This document shows positions 38,302-47,468 of a DNA stretch of 64,000 bases, in pieces. Both the position numbers and the translations under genes were made by a program. The stretch covers positions 1-64,000 of the forward strand of contig RKQB01000012.1 of assembly GCA_003797895.1 (NCBI GenBank), in the 5' to 3' direction. The notes beneath the pieces are model-generated. The model saw only the letters and a program-made list of their open reading frames with translations, did no database searches and was not told the DNA's origin. Source of the stretch: Cyclobacteriaceae bacterium YHN15 (GTDB lineage: Bacteria > Bacteroidota > Bacteroidia > Cytophagales > Cyclobacteriaceae). Positions within the stretch are counted from its first letter, which is position 1. Every line of letters starts with the position of its first letter.

Positions 38302-39369
38302 TTAAACTTTAACTATCCAGCCCCTATTATCTGCTACCCTACCATATTTAATATCATCCAGCCTTTTCAAAACCTGGTTGGACAAAGCATCATCCGGCTT
38401 TTCAGGAAGTATGTAATCAGTACCTTTGATATGGATTTTGGCAATATGGGCAATCGTAGCGGCAGTTCCGGTTCCAAATGCTTCCTGAAGCTTTCCGTTT
38501 TTAAGGGCGTCTTCCAGTTCAGAAACCTTCAGGAATCTTTCCTGTACGACATATCCCATCTCTTTTGCCAATTTGATCACTGAATCCCTGGTAATACCCT
38601 TAAGTATAGTTCCCGTATTGGTAGGGGCCGTCACCAAGGTATCATTGATCATGAACATCACATTCATGGTACCGCTTTCCTCAATGTTTTCATGGGTCTT
38701 GGCATCAGTCCATAACAACTGGTCATAACCCTCCTTTTGAGCCAAAAGTGCAGGATATAAGGATCCCGCATAGTTACCTGCAGCTTTTGCAAAGCCTGTA
38801 CCGCCTTCAGCGGCTCTGGTATAATGCTGCTCAACTTTCACACTGACCGGTTTGGAGTAATAGTTTCCCACAGGGCAGGTGAAGATCATGAATTTATAAG
38901 TTTCAGAAGGCCTTACGCCAAGATAATTGTCTGTTGCAAAGATGAATGGCCTGATGTACAGAGAGTAACCGGGTTTGTTGGGAATCCATTCTCTGTCCAA
39001 ATCCAGTAAAGTGGTCAATCCCTCCATAAAAATTTCTTCGGGAAGTTCAGGAATACACATTCTCACAGCTGATTCATTCAGTCTTTTTTGATTGGCATCT
39101 GCTCTGAAGAGAAGGATTTCTCCTGAATCGTTTTTATATGCCTTCATGCCCTCAAAAATGGATTGGCCATAATGTAAGGTTGAATTGGCCGGATTCATGA
39201 TCAATGGCGCATAGGGCTCAATTCTCAAATCTGTCCATTCTCCGTTTTTATAGTCAGCGATAAACATGTGATCACTGATTGATTTACCGAACACCAAATT
39301 GTCAAAATCGGTCTCGGGAAGCCGGGATTGACTTGTTTTGGTAATAGTAAGCTGTAACATCGTTTTCAT
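38302..39369 (-). CDS. ilvE: Branched-chain amino acid aminotransferase
   Basis: A 355-residue class IV PLP aminotransferase catalysing the last step of Leu/Ile/Val synthesis. Seen are the HYGQSIFEGMKAYK start of the fold, the lysine-bearing GGTGFAKAAGNYAGSLYPAL region, LLWTDAKTHENIEESGTMNVMF and GTILKGITRDSVIKLA. This is the BCAT form seen in Bacteroidota and eukaryotes. It begins 4 bases after the cobalamin adenosyltransferase stop codon, so they are an operon. Confidence 0.95.
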   Translation of the reverse strand: MKTMLQLTITKTSQSRLPETDFDNLVFGKSISDHMFIADYKNGEWTDLRIEPYAPLIMNPANSTLHYGQSIFEGMKAYKNDSGEILLFRADANQKRLNESAVRMCIPELPEEIFMEGLTTLLDLDREWIPNKPGYSLYIRPFIFATDNYLGVRPSETYKFMIFTCPVGNYYSKPVSVKVEQHYTRAAEGGTGFAKAAGNYAGSLYPALLAQKEGYDQLLWTDAKTHENIEESGTMNVMFMINDTLVTAPTNTGTILKGITRDSVIKLAKEMGYVVQERFLKVSELEDALKNGKLQEAFGTGTAATIAHIAKIHIKGTDYILPEKPDDALSNQVLKRLDDIKYGRVADNRGWIVKV

Positions 39370-39373
39370 AGGA

Positions 39374-39922
39374 TTACATTCTCGGCTTCCAGGTAACTTC
39401 CTCTACTCCCAGTTCCTGGGCAATCAATCTGCCCAGCACAAAAAGATAGTCCGATAGCCTGTTTAAATATTTAACAATAATTTCATCTACATGTTCTATT
39501 TCCATTAGATCAATCACGCAGCGTTCCGTCCTCCGGCAAATAGTCCTGGCTATATGGCAAAAGGAAACGGTCTGATGACCGCCGGGTAAGATAAAATGCC
39601 TTAAAGGAGACAAAAGACTCTCCATTTCATCAATTTCTTTTTCCAAAAGAAGCAGATCCTCTTCATGTAGGTCAGGCTTTTTTACATTCTCTTTTCCCGG
39701 CTCTGTAGCCAATGTTGCACCTATTGTAAAGAGACGGTCCTGTACTTCTTTCAGTAAGTCCTCTCTTTTTTTGTTGATTTCCTGGTCCCGGAGTAAACCG
39801 ATGAAGCTGTTCAGCTCATCCACGGTTCCATAAGCATCAATTCTCAAATGCGCTTTTGAAACTCTTCTTCCTCCCAATAGGGACGTTTGTCCCGAATCTC
39901 CTGTTTTGGTATAAATCTTCAT
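39374..39922 (-). CDS. PduO-type cob(I)alamin adenosyltransferase
   Basis: A 182-residue four-helix-bundle enzyme that adenosylates cob(I)alamin for B12-dependent enzymes. The N-terminal ATP-binding TKTGDSGQTSLLGGRRVSK and the C-terminal ARTICRRTERCVIDL and YLNRLSDYLFVLGRLI segments are diagnostic of the PduO family. It is the first gene of an operon with ilvE and has its own -7 box. No cobalamin riboswitch is evident in the short leader. Confidence 0.94.
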   Translation of the reverse strand: MKIYTKTGDSGQTSLLGGRRVSKAHLRIDAYGTVDELNSFIGLLRDQEINKKREDLLKEVQDRLFTIGATLATEPGKENVKKPDLHEEDLLLLEKEIDEMESLLSPLRHFILPGGHQTVSFCHIARTICRRTERCVIDLMEIEHVDEIIVKYLNRLSDYLFVLGRLIAQELGVEEVTWKPRM

Positions 39923-39967
39923 CTTATAAAATTCCGCAGGAAAAATTTTGCCCGCTTTTGCCTAGCA

Positions 39968-39975
39968 CAAAAGTA
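39968..39975 (-). promoter_or_regulatory. -7 box (TACTTTTG) for the adenosyltransferase-ilvE operon
   Basis: Minus-strand TACTTTTG matches TAnnTTTG about 45 bases before the start codon. Confidence 0.5.
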
Positions 39976-40005
39976 ACAATTGATTTTTAAAAAACTTAGG
40001 GAATT

Positions 40006-40728
40006 CTATTCTGATATGGCAACTGCCTTTCCTCTCGTTGGATTGGGATTCATGGTATCCGATTCCACCAAACCATCCTTGAGCCTGACCACCCTATGGG
40101 CATAATGTGCGATATCATCCTCGTGCGTAACCATGATAATGGTATTGCCTTTTTGATGTAATTCATGGAACAGCTCCATGATACCATAGGAGGTTTTTGA
40201 ATCCAGGTTACCTGTAGGTTCATCCGCCAAAATAATACTGGGATTATTGACCAGCGCCCTGGCAATGGCAACCCTTTGACGCTGACCACCCGAAAGTTCA
40301 TTGGGTTTGTGATGCACACGGTCTCCCAAGCCCACACTGCTTAAAGCACCAAAGGCTTTCTCCTCCCTGTCTGATTTTTTCATTCCTGCATATATCAGGG
40401 GCAGGGCCACATTATCTAAACAGGAAGCTCTTGGGAGCAGGTTGAAAGTCTGAAAAACAAAACCGATTTCCTTATTTCTTATTTCAGCCAATTCATTCTC
40501 CGTCATATCACTCACATCTTTGTCATTGAGAATGTAAGTACCGGCAGTGGGTGTGTCCAAACAACCGATGATGTTCATCAGAGTGGATTTTCCCGAACCT
40601 GAGGGTCCCATGAAAGCCACATATTCACCTTTGTTGATCGTAATGGAAACAGACTTTAATGCCCTTACCTCTTCAGCTCCCATTTTATAGGTTTTCTGTA
40701 TGTCCCTGGTTTCGATTATTTTTTTCAT
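40006..40728 (-). CDS. ABC transporter ATP-binding protein (LolD/MacB type)
   Basis: A 240-residue ATPase with Walker A GPSGSGKST, signature LSGGQRQRVAIARAL, Walker B ILADEPTGNLD and the TMVTHEDDIAHYA H-loop. The LolD/MacB/FtsE-like family is indicated by the early YVAFMGPSG and the IGFVFQTFNLLPRASCLDNV segment. No permease is adjacent, so the partner is encoded elsewhere. Likely role: driving release of lipoproteins or substrates through a MacB-like permease (inference). Confidence 0.9.
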   Translation of the reverse strand: MKKIIETRDIQKTYKMGAEEVRALKSVSITINKGEYVAFMGPSGSGKSTLMNIIGCLDTPTAGTYILNDKDVSDMTENELAEIRNKEIGFVFQTFNLLPRASCLDNVALPLIYAGMKKSDREEKAFGALSSVGLGDRVHHKPNELSGGQRQRVAIARALVNNPSIILADEPTGNLDSKTSYGIMELFHELHQKGNTIIMVTHEDDIAHYAHRVVRLKDGLVESDTMNPNPTRGKAVAISE

Positions 40729-40804
40729 CGGTGAATATTTTTGGTCAATTTAAAATAAAATGTACTAAAGGAAAAGTTTATGTCCCAATTAACGACAATC
40801 CTCC

Positions 40805-43612
40805 TTATAAGTTTTCAATTTGTAGTTTTTCAATTTGGTCAATACTTAACCAAGCCTGCATTTCAACCAAGGCATTGCTGCCATAACTGTCAAGCCCCAC
40901 TTTCCTGCTTTGTTTTACAAAATGTATCCAAAGTTTCGGGTCACGGTTAAACTGTATGGCTTCCTGCAAAATTTCATATTTGGCCAATTCATCGGTTTCC
41001 TGCTGTAATTTTTTCCAGATCAAAGGCGCCCAATAGGCATTCCTTGTCAAATCCAGATCAGGTTGAAGCATATTTGCAATCTTTGGGTCCAAATCCTCCT
41101 GATTTGTATGGATATAAGCATACCAGTTGTCCAGTTCGGCCCCCGTCCAACTTTCTGGTAGGTGATGAAGTATTACCGCCTTTACCTTTTCAAAATCATC
41201 TTGGTCTAACACATGCATTTTAAACCTAAGAAGGGCCAAAGCCCATTCGGTTTTAAGGTTTGGGGATGAGGTTTCATCCAAAATAGACAGCAACTCTTCG
41301 GGGAGCATTTGGTGCAGTCCTGCAACATTGTACCAAAATTCAGTCAAATCAGATTTGATCAATTTTCCGCTTTCATCCCATTCCATCCATTGTGGGAAAG
41401 GTGTTTCAAACCGCCTGTTTATGCCTACTGCCTCTGCTTGTTTACCACCAAAATAAAGAATAGCCAATTGGTAGGGCAGGAAATTTTCAAATCCTCTTTC
41501 GGTAGCCACCAAAATATCCACGGCAGCTTTTTGTACATCAAATTGACCTGCCAAAATCCTTGCTGCAAGGGAATGATAATAACCTGCCGAATTGGGATAA
41601 GCCATGGCCATGCCATTGAGGTATTTCAATGTCTCATTGATATGGCTGTCCTGAAGGGTTCGCAAAATCCGGCTTTCCTTGTAGTTTCTCTCTTCAAAAC
41701 TCATTTGCTCCAAGGCAATCAGGCTGTCGATCAATGCCAGATCAGCCTTCAAATTACCTTCGGTTTTATTGCTCCACTGATTCCGGAGCAAAGCTGTCCT
41801 CAGGTGATAATTGCTCGGTAAGGAAGTGGTGTTCAGTGTAAAAGGAGCATAGTTTCCTTGCTTATTCACATAAGCAAGATAATTCAATCGGTAAGGCAAA
41901 TCGTCCAAAAGGTCCATTTCTGCTTCTGGAGGAATATTATGTTTGACCCTTAAACCCAAGGAGTTGGAAGAGGTAATTGGATTTTTATTAGGTAATTTTT
42001 CCAATGTTGCCAAAGCATCCTGGGGTCGGTTCAGTTTGGAATACAACAAAGCCAGGTTGTTGAGCAAGTAGGGGTTATCCGGAAAAATTTCGAGTCCTTT
42101 TTCCAAGTAGAACAACGCTTCGAAAATCTTGTCCTGTTGGTGCAGTTTGGAGCTTAGGAGCAGAATATTGGGAACGGATGGGGCATAATCAAAACTCTGG
42201 AACAAGTGCTCCATAGCGAGAGTAGGTTCCCGAAGTTCAAAACGGAGATGAGCGGCTGCATTTTTGGCTTTTTTATTTCTTCGGTATTGAAGCCAGCTGT
42301 TTTCATACAAAATGGCCGCTTCCAGCGTTTTATTGCTTTGGTAATAATAATCTGCTGAAATATTGGTACTTGCCGTCCCTAACTGATTTCCTATTACCAC
42401 ATCTGCAAAAACAGCAACAATCACCAAAGCCATCAAAGAGCCTATGCGCATATGGAAATAGGCAAAAAATTGGGGTTTGAAAATGACCTTCTCTACATCC
42501 TTTCCAGAATTCAGGATATCCAAAAAATTGGACATCAAATAAAGGAAGAAAAGTAAGCTCAAAGCAACCTGTCCATAGAGGAAGATATGGTTGAAGAATT
42601 CAAATAAAGGCTGATTGCCTGAAAAATCCGCCTTCGCCCAGGTCAGAACCGCAAAGGCAAATCCTACCCAATAGAAGGACTTACCTACCAATGGATCGTC
42701 ATAGGCCTGTTCGGTCTGTTCCATTTTCAACTTGATTACCGGGTAGCCCATGGCTCCGGCGATCAGCATTAGAATGATAGGGGGAATGGTAGGAAAGGGG
42801 AGATTGATTTCCCCCATGATGGAAAGCAAAGTGAAAATCAGTAGCAGAAAGTAAAGGGTGAAAACAACCAAAAGGTGAATGGAAATCCTTATTCCTGTGC
42901 CTTTGTTTAATCGGATCAATAAAATCGTAATTCCAGAAATGACAGCATGACCAATATGCAAAAAGAAAAGCGTAGAGATTATTGCGGCAGGAAAAGTGGC
43001 ATTCTCAGCCATCCATATCCAGGGGTTTTGAAGATCCGAAAAAGTAACCAATAACAGGAGGGTAACTGTGCCGATAATTGTGATAAGGAAAAAACGGACA
43101 ATCAGATTCATGGACGGGGCAAAAAAGGCGATGATGATCATCGGTAACAATGAGCCAAGCATCATGCCTATCAAGGCATAGTTACTTGCAACCCCGCCCA
43201 GATTAAGGCCGTTGATTCCACTGAAAGTCAATAAAAAAATAGTCAGCGCAGCAGCGCCAATGAAGTATAATTTTTTAAGGGAACTGATCAGGGTCAGGCC
43301 CAAATTGAAAAGAAGCCATATAATTCCACCGTAAACCAGACTTACCCAGGTAAAGGTAGCGGGAGGAAGTGATTCATAATTCTGGAAAATCAGAAAGTTA
43401 TCCATCTCCAATGGGATAAACTCAGTGGCTATCTGGGCAAAATTGATGGTTACCGATACTGTTTCTGCAAATATTCCCGGAAGGATGGGCAACAAACCAT
43501 CTTTCCAATAAAAGTAGCTGATCAACAACAAAAGGCCTCCCAAAACACTTAGAAATAGGGGAAGGCCTTTAAACAAGATAGTTTGGATGTAATCTCCCTG
43601 TTTGGCAGGCAT
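40805..43612 (-). CDS. Large membrane protein with TPR C-terminal half
   Basis: A 935-residue protein of two parts. The N-terminal half (about residues 10-420) has around ten hydrophobic segments. The C-terminal half (about 420-935) is soluble and helical, with TPR-like units such as ILLLSSKLHQQDKIFEALFYLEKGLEIFPDNPYLLNNLALLY. Its start codon overlaps the gatC stop codon by one base, so it is part of a globin-plsC-gatC operon. I recognise it only as a Bacteroidota membrane/TPR protein of unknown function. The gene is not degenerate, despite its size. Confidence 0.7.
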   Translation of the reverse strand: MPAKQGDYIQTILFKGLPLFLSVLGGLLLLISYFYWKDGLLPILPGIFAETVSVTINFAQIATEFIPLEMDNFLIFQNYESLPPATFTWVSLVYGGIIWLLFNLGLTLISSLKKLYFIGAAALTIFLLTFSGINGLNLGGVASNYALIGMMLGSLLPMIIIAFFAPSMNLIVRFFLITIIGTVTLLLLVTFSDLQNPWIWMAENATFPAAIISTLFFLHIGHAVISGITILLIRLNKGTGIRISIHLLVVFTLYFLLLIFTLLSIMGEINLPFPTIPPIILMLIAGAMGYPVIKLKMEQTEQAYDDPLVGKSFYWVGFAFAVLTWAKADFSGNQPLFEFFNHIFLYGQVALSLLFFLYLMSNFLDILNSGKDVEKVIFKPQFFAYFHMRIGSLMALVIVAVFADVVIGNQLGTASTNISADYYYQSNKTLEAAILYENSWLQYRRNKKAKNAAAHLRFELREPTLAMEHLFQSFDYAPSVPNILLLSSKLHQQDKIFEALFYLEKGLEIFPDNPYLLNNLALLYSKLNRPQDALATLEKLPNKNPITSSNSLGLRVKHNIPPEAEMDLLDDLPYRLNYLAYVNKQGNYAPFTLNTTSLPSNYHLRTALLRNQWSNKTEGNLKADLALIDSLIALEQMSFEERNYKESRILRTLQDSHINETLKYLNGMAMAYPNSAGYYHSLAARILAGQFDVQKAAVDILVATERGFENFLPYQLAILYFGGKQAEAVGINRRFETPFPQWMEWDESGKLIKSDLTEFWYNVAGLHQMLPEELLSILDETSSPNLKTEWALALLRFKMHVLDQDDFEKVKAVILHHLPESWTGAELDNWYAYIHTNQEDLDPKIANMLQPDLDLTRNAYWAPLIWKKLQQETDELAKYEILQEAIQFNRDPKLWIHFVKQSRKVGLDSYGSNALVEMQAWLSIDQIEKLQIENL

Positions 43613-43899
43613 TATTCAAGAACCTTTGGCACCCTGAAATAATCTGAATCACGCTGAGGAGCATTCAACAATGCCTTTTCATGGGTCAGGTGTTCACCGA
43701 CAACATCTTCTCTCAATACATTTTCTTCAGAGGACATGGTGGTAATGGGTTCCACCCCTTCTGTGTCGATCTCATTGAGTTGTTCTTCCCAATCCAGTAT
43801 TTGGGTCATATCTTTTTTCATTTTTTCGGCTCCTTCTTCATCAAATTCCAACCTGGCCAAATGCGCTATTTTCTTTACTGTATTTAAATCTATTTTCAT
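43612..43899 (-). CDS. gatC: Asp-tRNA(Asn)/Glu-tRNA(Gln) amidotransferase subunit C
   Basis: A 95-residue GatC, which holds GatA and GatB together in the amidotransferase that makes Gln-tRNA(Gln)/Asn-tRNA(Asn) by the indirect route. Typical features are the start TVKKIAHLARLEFDEE, ILDWEEQLNEIDTEGVEP and the end DYFRVPKVLE. It overlaps plsC by 4 bases (ATGA) and the membrane/TPR gene by one base. gatA and gatB are not in the window. Confidence 0.94.
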   Translation of the reverse strand: MKIDLNTVKKIAHLARLEFDEEGAEKMKKDMTQILDWEEQLNEIDTEGVEPITTMSSEENVLREDVVGEHLTHEKALLNAPQRDSDYFRVPKVLE

Positions 43900-44660
43900 G
43901 GGGTAGTAATTTTCGTTTTTTCTTCCGTGGGCAGCTGATTATCCTTCCAGAGTTGGTCCTGAATGATCTTGTAGCAATTCTCCCTGAGGAAAGGTAAATC
44001 TCGGGACGTCATGCCTTTTGTTTCCAATGGGGGATGAATCACGATTTTCCCCTTTCCGAAATTCAGCAGGTATTTCCCGTCATCCGGCAAAATTAAATGA
44101 TTAAACGATAAGGTGACAGGAATTAAGGGGATTTGTTTGTCTATTGCCAGATTAAAGGCTCCGTCCTTGAAACGGTTCAGATGGGGAGGTTCCCCGGTAA
44201 TGATTCCGCCCTCCGGAAAAATCACGATGCTACTCTTATTGGAAATGGCTTTTTTTGCCCGGATCAAGACCTCTCCCCTGCTTTTTACGGAAGAGCGGTC
44301 CACTGCAATATGCAATTTGTTGAAGTAATAGCCGAAAAGGGGTATTTTTCTGATGGAACTTTTGCCTATGAAGACCACATCTCCGGGAATAAAGCCCATA
44401 AAGGGAATATCGAGGTATGAGAAATGATTGGCTGCAAAAACATAGGGGTGACCCTTCTTGATATGTTCCTTTCCTTCAATCTGAATAGGCTTAAAAATCA
44501 GGATAAAGTATGCCCTTGCCCAGAATCTGTTTACTTTTCTTCCATACTTTTGCCAGGCAGGTACCCAGGAAGAAACCAGAAAAAGAGGGAACAACATCAG
44601 GAAGGTGATGAAAAAAATCAACAGGGCATAAATGGTATATATCCTTCTTAAAATCCGCAT
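43896..44660 (-). CDS. plsC: 1-acyl-sn-glycerol-3-phosphate acyltransferase
   Basis: A 254-residue membrane-bound acyltransferase that makes phosphatidic acid. The N-terminal region is a membrane anchor (IYALLIFFITFLMLFPLFLV). The catalytic HX4D motif is NHFSYLD, and the second family motif is FPEGGI. The C-terminal region is soluble. Start 2 bases from the globin gene and 4-base overlap with gatC indicate co-transcription. Confidence 0.93.
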   Translation of the reverse strand: MRILRRIYTIYALLIFFITFLMLFPLFLVSSWVPAWQKYGRKVNRFWARAYFILIFKPIQIEGKEHIKKGHPYVFAANHFSYLDIPFMGFIPGDVVFIGKSSIRKIPLFGYYFNKLHIAVDRSSVKSRGEVLIRAKKAISNKSSIVIFPEGGIITGEPPHLNRFKDGAFNLAIDKQIPLIPVTLSFNHLILPDDGKYLLNFGKGKIVIHPPLETKGMTSRDLPFLRENCYKIIQDQLWKDNQLPTEEKTKITTP

Positions 44661-44661
44661 T

Positions 44662-45036
44662 TTATTGATTGATCATATGGTTGGCAACATTGATAAAATA
44701 TTTCATTAAAGCTTCTCTGATATCGGTTTCAATTTCAATTTCATCCATGGCCTGAAACATGCAATCCAGCCATAAATTTCTCAAATTTTCATCTATGGCC
44801 CATTGAAAATGTCTCCTTCTCAGCATGGGATGCCCTCTTTTTTCCAGATAGGTATGTGGCCCACCGAATACATGGATCAGGAACAAAAATAATCTTTCCT
44901 CGGCAGGGGCCAAATCCTCATCTGGGTACAATTTCCGCAAAGGAGGGCTAAGGGTTACTTTTTGGTAAAAATGATGTACCATGGATTTGATTTTCTCCTC
45001 GCCTAAAGCTTCATAGATGGAGGTATTTGGATTCAT
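44662..45036 (-). CDS. Truncated hemoglobin, group II (TrHb2)
   Basis: A 124-residue 2-on-2 globin. The features that place it in group II are the central LFLFLIHVFGGPHTYLEKRGHPMLRRRH-type segment (proximal His in RRRHFQWAI) and the conserved Trp in NLWLDCM. It could bind O2 or NO, protecting against nitrosative stress or supplying oxygen chemistry. It opens the operon with plsC, gatC and the membrane/TPR gene. The segment after it, up to 46106, is repeat. Confidence 0.92.
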   Translation of the reverse strand: MNPNTSIYEALGEEKIKSMVHHFYQKVTLSPPLRKLYPDEDLAPAEERLFLFLIHVFGGPHTYLEKRGHPMLRRRHFQWAIDENLRNLWLDCMFQAMDEIEIETDIREALMKYFINVANHMINQ

Positions 45037-45162
45037 GCTGTGAATTTATCTGAAAAAAGGGAAATCCAGGGTTTAAGAGTGTTTAATTTTCAATGTTCAA
45101 TTAATAAGGACAGATTACAAATTACAAAACTCATTTTTTATGATCTACCCCCCTATTAACTG

Positions 45163-45258
45163 TACGTCATTGCGAGGCGCTATCGAGAAAGTACATATAA
45201 AAGAATAGTTTATAATTTTTTGTAAAAATTAAGCGACACAGCGCCGTGGCAATCTCAA
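45163..45258 (+). repeat. 96-nt repeat element, copy 2
   Basis: TACGTCATTGCGAGGCGC to GCGCCGTGGCAATCTCAA, 96 nt, followed by the tail with GCAGTC-AGGA-GACTGC hairpin near 45294-45309. It is in inverted orientation to copy 1. Confidence 0.85.
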
Positions 45259-45639
45259 CTGTTCAGAAGGTTCTGGGGAAGTAGAACATAGAAGCAGTCA
45301 GGAGACTGCATTGATGGGGGTCCAAGCCTGTCCGCTACGCCAAAGGTGCACAGGCGTGGCGGATCACAGACCTGCCCGATGCCAGGCGGGCTTGAACCAT
45401 CGGATATAGAACGCGGATGACGCAGATTTTACGGATGATCGCGGATAAACACTCCTGTCTGCAGCAAGCAGGGATAAAAAGCTTCGCTTTTGAATAACCA
45501 CAATAGAAACATAGCGCAAATAGTTGCAGCACTTTGCTTCTGGAGAATGTTCTCGTAACCAGCCCCAGGGGGGCTTAATATGGGTAGCCCCAGGTTCAAG
45601 GCGGGCCTTGTGGGGAGACAGAACCTGGGGAATTGAATG

Positions 45640-45710
45640 CCAGCCCGGTTCCAGAGCCGGCGATGTACTCGCATCCGGAGCATGGATGCATTCGCCGGCG
45701 ATAAGAAAGG
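45640..45710 (+). repeat. 71-nt nested-hairpin repeat, copy 2
   Basis: Begins CCAGCCCGGTTCC and ends AAGAAAGG; GCCGGCGA...TCGCCGGC outer and GCATCC...GGATGC inner stems intact; 71 nt. Confidence 0.8.
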
Positions 45711-46047
45711 TGAGAGTAAAAGAAAGTATACAGCAATCAGGAGACTGCAATGTGGGGGTCCAAGTCTGTCCGCCGCGGCGGATCAGAGACTTGAACCAGT
45801 CAGAACCAGGCGCAAATCCCATTTTCAAAATTTACAATCTTAAACACGTAATTTTAAAAATTTCTCAATGTAATCCCCTTACTATTTCCAACCCTATAAT
45901 TTTTTTCACTTATCCGTTTATACTTTGGCTAAAAAAATTCCCTTTACTAATTTCAATACATCAATCATTTGATTTTTTAATTTTAAACCCAATAAACTCA
46001 TCACGGGGGCAAAATGATTTTTTGGGTGATCAATTTTTATTTTTTAT

Positions 46048-46087
46048 GAAAGACGCGGTCTAATTACCGCGTCTTTCCGGTTTTTTT
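46048..46087 (+). terminator. Rho-independent-type terminator at the right-arm end
   Basis: GAAAGACGCGGT pairs with ACCGCGTCTTTC around CTAATT; a T-run (46081-46087) follows on the plus strand. No plus-strand gene precedes it, so it may end a non-coding transcript. The stem differs in sequence from that at 34030-34059 while pairing is kept. Confidence 0.75.
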
Positions 46088-46106
46088 CAAAAATCAAATT
46101 GGAGGT

Positions 46107-47468
46107 TTAAATTTTCTTGACTTTGAGAGAAGTCCCATCCGTACTGATGACTCTAACATTCTCTCCTTTTTCAATAAACTCCCCTCTTGAATAGGCATCA
46201 TAGACTTCATCTTCAATCAATACTTTTCCGCTGGGCATTAACCTGGTATGGGTAATTCCCTCTTTGCCCAATAAACTTTCCTCGTAGAAGGATGAGGTAT
46301 ATCCCTCTTCCCTTTTTTGTGTAGTAGCCAATGCAATGGAACTGAATGCCCCCCATGAATTGATCTTGGGTGCCAGGAAGAAAATCAATGCCATGCCTGC
46401 GATGGCTGCCAAAATCACGGTCAGCAAGGCGGCAAAGAGTTCACCGGTGGGAACAAAAGTAAAGTCGAAGGCATCGTTGGGAATCATGCCCAAAGTCAGA
46501 CCGGTAAGAATTCCCGCAATGCCCAGAATTCCGAAAACGCCAAATCCCGGAATCAGGAAAATTTCAACCAAAAGCAATATCACCCCGGCAATAAAGACCG
46601 CGATCTCCCAGTTTTGGGCCAATCCGGTTAAGTAATAGGGTATAAAATAGAGAATAATAGCAGTAATGGATGCTGCCAATGGAAAGCCCACTCCCGGGGT
46701 TTGAATCTCAAAATATATCCCTGCAAAGATGATCAGGATCAGAAAACCACTGACCGCAGGATTCAGGAAAAATGCGATGATGTTCTCTACCGTGGAGGTT
46801 TCATAACTGAGCAGTTCATAGTTTTCGATTCCAAGCTTATCTTCAATGACTTCTGTCAGAGAATCGGCCTGACCTTCGCTGAAACCATTGGCAATGGCTT
46901 CGGAAACAGAAAAGGTAATCACGGAGCCTTTTTCGGATATACCCTCAATCTCCAGATTTTGATCTACCATGGCCTCTGCGATTTTTGGATCACGTCCTTT
47001 GGCCTCTGCCGTACTTCGCATCATGGAGCGCATATAGGATTGGTATTTGTCAGGAGCGGCATCCCCTCCTCCGCCCATAACCACGGTAGCGGCCCCGATA
47101 CTCGCACCCGGAGCCATATAAATACTGTCGCAGGCTATGGAAATCAAAGCCCCGGCTGAAGCAGCATCTTTGTTGATCCAAACATGAATAGGGGTTTCAG
47201 ACTCTAATATCATGGTTCTGATATCATCCGCATCATTGACTGCACCTCCATAGGTATCCATTTCAATGATAACCACATCCGCTCCTTTTGACTTGGCATC
47301 TTCCAGAGCAAGATTGACTTTTCTGTTCATCCGGGGATCTATATTGTCATCTATTGTGAATGTATAGACCTTCTTTTTTCCCTCTATGGCAATGCTGTCA
47401 TTTTGGGCATAGGCATTCATGGCAATAAATAGGAAAATCAAAACCCTGAGCAATCCTGTGAATTTCAT
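46107..47468 (-). CDS. NfeD-family membrane serine protease (ClpP-like long form)
   Basis: A 453-residue protein with a signal peptide (cleavage near NAYAQ), a ClpP-class protease domain, then about five membrane helices and an OB-fold NfeD domain at the C-terminus. The catalytic Ser104 is in DAASAGALIS and a candidate dyad Lys is K141 in APDKYQSY. The C-terminal OB region is EEGYTSSFYEESLLGKEGITHT to VRVISTDGTSLKVKKI. Related proteins act with stomatin-like partners in membrane protein quality control; no stomatin gene is adjacent. Confidence 0.92.
   Translation of the reverse strand: MKFTGLLRVLIFLFIAMNAYAQNDSIAIEGKKKVYTFTIDDNIDPRMNRKVNLALEDAKSKGADVVIIEMDTYGGAVNDADDIRTMILESETPIHVWINKDAASAGALISIACDSIYMAPGASIGAATVVMGGGGDAAPDKYQSYMRSMMRSTAEAKGRDPKIAEAMVDQNLEIEGISEKGSVITFSVSEAIANGFSEGQADSLTEVIEDKLGIENYELLSYETSTVENIIAFFLNPAVSGFLILIIFAGIYFEIQTPGVGFPLAASITAIILYFIPYYLTGLAQNWEIAVFIAGVILLLVEIFLIPGFGVFGILGIAGILTGLTLGMIPNDAFDFTFVPTGELFAALLTVILAAIAGMALIFFLAPKINSWGAFSSIALATTQKREEGYTSSFYEESLLGKEGITHTRLMPSGKVLIEDEVYDAYSRGEFIEKGENVRVISTDGTSLKVKKI

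Larger units (their letters stand above)
45163..46077. repeat. Right arm of the 0.9-kb inverted repeat; no gene
   Basis: No gene is supported between 45037 and 46106. This arm matches the left arm (34030-34978) in reverse complement: 96-nt element, 71-nt nested hairpin (45640-45710), about 190 bases with a nearly gap-free match around TTTCAATACATCAATCATTT (45950-45970), and a terminal hairpin. GC-rich dyads such as GTCCGCCGCGGCGGATC are interspersed. Confidence 0.8.

Noticed and set aside
41309..41821. Long plus-strand frame inside the 935-residue gene
   Set aside because: It is antisense to a clear coding region and has no family features.
45524..46063. A 179-residue plus-strand frame in the right repeat arm, similar over about 55 residues to a minus-strand frame at 34122-34367
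   Set aside because: The shared part has no indels but the changes are mostly non-synonymous, the rest of the frame is repeat sequence, and there is no promoter or family match. The DNA similarity is explained by the inverted repeat.
34030..46077. Inverted arms considered as a composite transposon
   Set aside because: Neither arm has a transposase gene, no target duplication is seen, and the cargo is housekeeping genes.
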